From: Haplosporangium gracile
Taxonomy: Eukaryota > Mortierellomycota > Mortierellomycetes > Mortierellales > Mortierellaceae
Assembly: GCA_015499985.1 (NCBI GenBank)
Contig: JAAAUF010000622.1
Coordinates: 1 to 25,020 of the forward strand
Length of the DNA: 25,020 nucleotides
Direction of reading: 5' to 3'
The notes below the pieces were generated by a model. That model searched no databases. It was not told the origin of the DNA and saw nothing but the letters and a program-made list of their open reading frames with translations. Positions 21,392 to 25,020 of this stretch are shown piece by piece (position 1 is the stretch's first letter; every line of letters begins with the position of its first letter). A program made the position numbers and the translations under genes.

Positions 21392-22798
21392 CTAGCGTGT
21401 TTACTATCACGCGCCAAAATAAACAAAGTAATTGTAAAATATACTGCTGCATGCGACCTTGAGCTGTAGCTTCAATCAATAGTTGTGGATCAGTTCAACA
21501 AAAAAAACGTTGAACTGATGGCATCAGGACACACTCAGGGCAGATTGCATTCAGAGTGAGAGTGATAAACGCTAGTTGCTAGTCATTTACTGATGGACCG
21601 ATGGGATTGCCCTGCCTTAATATATGTCCATCACACACACCCTAGGCTATCCGTGGATATTACTCTCCCTTTAATCAAGACAGGTTGAAAAGGGTGGACA
21701 AGTGGTGAATGATCCTCTTTTATTTTTCGCTTGTTGCTATGCAACATTAATACGAGCAAAAGGATAATTACAAGGAAAGTAAAACACACAAGACAAATAA
21801 GGAGAATGTGAATTGAAGAGCGAAGATATCAAACAATGCAACATGGTTTCCAGTGTCCAAATGTAAGAACCTGGCGAATATAACAACCATCCTTATCTGT
21901 GGACTGAGTTTGACAAATTTTTATTTGTGATCGGTGTGTAGGGGTGTGGGTAGAGGAAAGAAGTAGGAACGAAAGGAATGAGGAAAGAAGGAAGGGGGGG
22001 GGAATCTGTTTAGGGACAAAGGTCCCATGTTTTTGTACATTTGCGGCGTACCTCAAACATGCGACAACTTGTAGCACTGAACGAGGTGACAAGAATATAA
22101 GGTAGGATTATATCTTATGTCGAGGGCGGCGCGGTGTATGCATACTGCTCCTTCAAAGTAAAACTCAGTTTTTGCCCAATTGCTTCCATGTATCTCACAA
22201 GTGCCAGTAAAAGGCTCTTAAAGTTCCAAAAGTAAGAAAGGGATGGGATGTACGCCGAGAGGAGAGATGAGAACAGGGAGAGAGAGAAAGAGGAAAAATG
22301 AAGTTGCCAGGAAGAAAGAAATGTGCGAAACGGCTGTATTGCATTCCCATCGCTCAAGTATCCGTTCGTAAAAGTGAACATCGCACTTCTTTGCCCTTTG
22401 ATTTCTTGATTTCTGTGTATGATCAGTAGGGCGCACGATTTGGCTGTTGTGTATGAACAATAAGATACACAAATTGGGCTGTTGTGTCAGTTCCTGAATT
22501 GTTTCCAATGCTCATTTTCAAAATTGTGGGTATCGTCCTTCCTGCCTCTCCGCGGAGTAACAAAAGGATACACGTAGAAAAACAGTCCGCGAAAGTAGAC
22601 TCTACCGGTTTACCCTAGACGGCTCCAAAGAAAGTATGTGATCACGATGGAAAGTTGATGGTCCGGCATTGGTGCCCGAAGGTAAAGCAAGAACAGAGAG
22701 CATAAACTTTAAAAAGACGGCCTATTGCTTTTCCTGCCGCGGGTCATTGTTGATTGGGAAAAAAGGTTGAACACAAAGAAAGTATGCTCTTGCATGAT
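21392..22798. other. Intergenic region after KAE1
   Basis: About 1.4 kb with no supported gene. It holds the likely KAE1 poly(A) signal (21418), an 11-bp-stem hairpin (21489-21519), a G run (about 21995-22002), purine-rich stretches (21950-22002, 22255-22320), and two imperfect copies of a GGCTGTTGTGT motif near 22441 and 22476. The open frames are short and compositional. Confidence 0.5.
21489..21519. repeat. Perfect inverted repeat with A-rich loop
   Basis: ATCAGTTCAAC (21489-21499) is followed by a 9-nt A-rich loop and then GTTGAACTGAT (21509-21519), an uninterrupted 11-bp stem. It lies about 100 bp past the KAE1 stop and about 65 bp past its AATAAA, so it may be just beyond the transcript end. 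Its role is unknown. Confidence 0.8.
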
Positions 22799-23026
22799 AC
22801 TTTCAAATGTTTTGCAATACAAAAAAATCTATGCGTGTATCCCAGGCGAAAAGCGCTAGGGAAGTGCTTTTTTTTTTTTTTTTTGAGTGAACTACATGAG
22901 GTGTACACCATGACAAAAATCTCCTACTTAAGATAATATGAGTCCGAAAATGTGAATGAAAAAGTCGTACTAATCCCATGGACGATAATTTCTTGGGGTC
23001 GCAAGACACTTGGAACCGCGCTGTAC
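22799..23026 (-). mobile_element. MITE-like element, copy B (inverted relative of copy A)
   Basis: Read on the minus strand from 23026, this matches copy A block by block: GTACAGCGCGGTTCCAAGTG, GACTTTTTCATTCACATTTT, CATATTATCTTAAG, GTCATGGTGTACACCT, AGCGCTTTTC. Its two ends are an imperfect inverted repeat: TTTCAAATGTTTTGCAATAC (22801-22820) faces TTCCAAGTGTCTTGCGACCC on the other strand at the far end. A T run (22869-22884) interrupts the alignment. No coding capacity. Confidence 0.65.
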
Positions 23027-23092
23027 ATGTACATTAGTGCATGCATGGTGTTCAGATGCGAAAGCAAGAAAGTTAAGAAGTGAAGGTGTTTT

Positions 23093-23129
<37 letters not shown>

Positions 23130-23268
23130 ACTTCACAAGGCAAAAGAAAAAAATCCTTCAGTACTCTATCCTCGCCTTCCATCCAACATTTGTGATGGGA
23201 AGGATTGACAATGCATGTTGTTCTATTTCCTTTGTCTCTTTCCACTTTGGCATGAGTAACTATCTAGG
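23027..23268. other. Promoter-proximal intergenic DNA with GA microsatellite
   Basis: This runs between MITE copy B and the TATA box of the secreted-protein gene. It contains a (GA)n run at about 23095-23124. No gene is seen. Confidence 0.6.
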
Positions 23269-23276
23269 TATATAAA
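23269..23276 (+). promoter_or_regulatory. TATA box of the secreted-protein gene
   Basis: TATATAAA lies 107 bp upstream of the ATG at 23376, in the context GGTATATAAAGG. It is the clearest core promoter element in the window. Between it and the ATG the plus strand is C/T-rich, as expected for a leader. A TATA promoter fits a regulated, highly expressed secreted product, which is inference. Confidence 0.7.
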
Positions 23277-23375
23277 GGACTTGTCGCCTCCCTCTGAAAA
23301 CAATTCTTCAGACACAACTTATCCATCTCAGCTCTTCCTCTCCTCCCTAACCAACCAACCTCACCCATACCAACG

Positions 23376-23964
23376 ATGAAGCTCAACCTCCTCCTTGCTG
23401 CCTTGGCCGCCACCGTCGTCTCTGCCTTGCCAGCAATCAACCCCGAGACCTCCGCCTCGACCGCGAGCGATGCCACTTTATAAGTCAACTCATCAATCAA
23501 GCCGCCCTTCCTCCAATGGTATGTGAATGCAGTACGGCGCAAAAGTATGCAATCAAACTGACACCCATTCTCCTCCCTTCTCATTCTCCCTCTCCTTCTT
23601 TGCACACCTCGCCGGTGATGATAGCGCTTCCAATGTCGAGAAAAGAGAAGCAACTTGCTACAACACAACTTTCGACTGGAGTGTTAATGGCTATGGGAGC
23701 ACCATGACCTTTGCGATCGACTTCCGCAACGGTACCCCAAACTATCGAAGCAGCTTCAAGACCACCGTCAAGCCCTACGACGATTGGCGAACACAGTGCA
23801 GCCCAGACGGTAAATGGTGCGTCAACTTTGCTGGCTACCAATCGAGCGAGGCTGTGACCGTTTCCTTTGGCAGACACGACCGCGGCTACAGGAAGTCCAG
23901 CGACAGAAAAAATATTGACACCGCGAGAAACACTCTCTATTACTGGGATTGCATCCCTGCCTAA
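23376..23964 (+). pseudogene. Small secreted Cys-containing protein with Kex2-like site, in-frame stop
   Basis: Exon 1 (23376-23518) starts with a textbook signal peptide (MKLNLLLAALAATVVSALP) and a short Ser/Thr/Ala-rich propeptide. A strong donor GTATGT and acceptor GATAG bound an intron (23519-23624), and the phase-2 join leads to ASNVEKREATCYNTTFDW. The KR-EA junction looks like a Kex2 cleavage site, giving a mature chain of about 105 aa. It has four Cys (in TCYN, RTQC, KWCV and YYWDC), many Asn-x-Ser/Thr sites, and ends at TAA 23962-23964. AATAAA follows at 24001. The spliced length is 483 nt, but codon 36 (23481-23483) is TAA, between signal and mature parts. A CAA-to-TAA change, a missed small intron or a sequencing error could explain it. 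I do not recognise a family for the mature domain. Everything else (TATA box, signal, splice sites, poly(A) signal) looks functional. Confidence 0.6.
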
Positions 23965-24844
23965 ACAACCACCAAGACATAATCCACATCCATAACCATA
24001 AATAAAATGGCAAGCAGGCAGTGCTGTGCGTTCTTTTATTGTCTTCAAAAATTGGCAAAGCAAAAAGAGATACTACGTCGGTTGTAAAAAGTAACAAAAA
24101 CAGTGGTGACAGATGGTAAACGAAAGGAAAAAGCAAAGCAGCAATTGGGAAATGTCATTGGGCAATTGTAAGGCTTGAATACATATTACTACAGTGCTCC
24201 ACCAAAAAAAATCCATCTTTTTTCTGAATTCACCTTTTTTCTTGGAAATGCTTATCATTCATGCTTCTCGATGATTCCTAAGCCTCGTGGTCATGCTTTC
24301 TATTAGAGCTGCGAGCAAAGACAATGTGTACGTGTTGATTGATGCCAATATACCATATGGTTGTACAACAAATGTTGTTGCCCAGAAATTCTAGCTCTGA
24401 ATGATGGAGAGCGACAGATCGCCTTATTAGTTTGTAGATTTCTTTGACCATTACAAACGCGCCGTCGTCTTTTTTTCTATTTTTGCAGAAGGGAAACCAT
24501 ACGAAGGGCGCTGTTCTCTATCTTATTGCCCTTTTTCTACCCCAGCTCCTTTCATCACAACAGCGGTGAGGTTGAATCCGAGGTCGCTTGCCTACCATTC
24601 GGCAAAAAATTGGGTGGAAAAACGCAAGGAAGGAAAGGCAAGGGCATGGACGGAAAGACGGCGATGGACAAATGGTGAAGGCGCATCGGTTGTCTTTGTA
24701 TTGACGTGCCCTGATGAAACTCCAGAGGAAAATTAATGAGGAAACGAAATTGGTGGCCACAAAATAAAATGAGAGTACAGAGAGTAAAACAGGAATCACT
24801 ACAGTGTCCCACAAAAAAGAGTGTATTTTGATATCCTTTTAGAT
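23965..24844. other. Intergenic region with two TACAGTG-type motifs
   Basis: About 880 bp without a supported gene. AATAAA at 24001 probably serves the secreted-protein gene. Two similar motifs in the same orientation, CTACAGTGCTCCACC (24189-24203) and CACTACAGTGTCCCAC (24798-24812), are each followed by an A run and resemble single ends of Tc1/mariner-type elements. Confidence 0.5.
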
Positions 24845-25020
24845 CTATGGATACCACATACTACAGGGACTTGGAAGCGAGTAAACCTTGGTACCGAGGC
24901 TGAGTGTCGTTAACTTGTAGAACGTGAGCAAGTGGTTCAAGACCTGGGACGAGATGGATTCCCCAGCGCTGATGCTGTAAGGCTCCAGTCGTCGGTTACA
25001 GATATCCTTGATGCATCCGT
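24845..25020 (-). CDS. C-terminal end of an unrecognised protein, cut by the window edge
   Basis: On the minus strand a frame is open from the window edge to a TAG at 24845-24847. It contains CIKDICNRRLEPYSISAGES, followed by a helical stretch with VLNHLLTFYKL and a Pro/Ser tail ending CSMWYP. The other two frames have stops and codon choice is balanced, so this is probably the last exon of a gene lying mostly to the right. I cannot name the family from 57 residues. Confidence 0.55.
   Translation of the reverse strand, partial: GCIKDICNRRLEPYSISAGESISSQVLNHLLTFYKLTTLSLGTKVYSLPSPCSMWYP

Noticed and set aside
23527..23964. A single-exon 145-codon secreted protein start at 23527
   Set aside because: The N-terminal part reads through a polypyrimidine intron end with strong GTATGT and GATAG sites; the upstream signal-peptide exon joins in the right phase.
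1..25020. tRNA, rRNA, CRISPR array, prophage or bacterial operon
   Set aside because: No cloverleaf with a credible T arm, no rRNA motif, no regularly spaced repeats, and intron-rich genes throughout.

Overview
The window is eukaryotic nuclear DNA from a filamentous fungus. The genes carry many short introns (about 80-175 bp) with GT-AG ends and CTAAC/CTNAC-like branch sites, they are tightly packed on both strands, and the proteins are typical fungal housekeeping enzymes. An early-diverging lineage such as Mortierellomycotina/Mucoromycota is my inference from protein style; the sequence does not prove it. I see no rRNA, tRNA, CRISPR or bacterial-type operon.

Layout, left to right. A hypothetical gene lies on the minus strand (about 1-1227) and probably continues out of the window, followed by 1.5 kb without a clear gene. 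A seven-exon minus-strand gene (2713-5277) encodes a rabenosyn-5/Vac1(Pep7)-type double-FYVE endosomal tether. A 193-bp divergent promoter separates it from the five-exon plus-strand gene for the glucosidase II alpha subunit (5471-8706), which has one GC-AG intron. Next on the plus strand is a seven-exon myotubularin-type PI3P phosphatase (9099-12593). Convergent to it is an eight-exon minus-strand REV7/MAD2L2 HORMA gene (12740-14713) with a large acidic insertion. Immediately upstream is a seven-exon minus-strand leukotriene-A4 hydrolase/M1 aminopeptidase (14870-17411).

The right part is more dynamic. A MITE-like element at about 17839-18122 has a diverged inverted relative at about 22799-23026. 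A GT61-like glycosyltransferase remnant lies on the minus strand (18374-19798). The three-exon KAE1/OSGEP gene (20136-21391, plus) follows, then about 2 kb of repeat-rich intergenic DNA. A small secreted cysteine-containing protein gene (23376-23964, plus) has a TATA box, an AATAAA site and a Kex2-like KR-EA junction, but also an in-frame TAA between signal peptide and mature domain. The last 176 bases hold the 3' end of a further minus-strand gene.

Functional links: Vac1-like FYVE protein and myotubularin are a reader and an eraser of the same lipid, PI3P. Glucosidase II acts in ER glycoprotein quality control, REV7 in translesion synthesis, and KAE1 in tRNA t6A synthesis. They do not form one pathway. 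Every multi-exon model here was assembled by hand from frame-consistent splice sites and conserved family motifs; total exon lengths divide by three in each complete gene.
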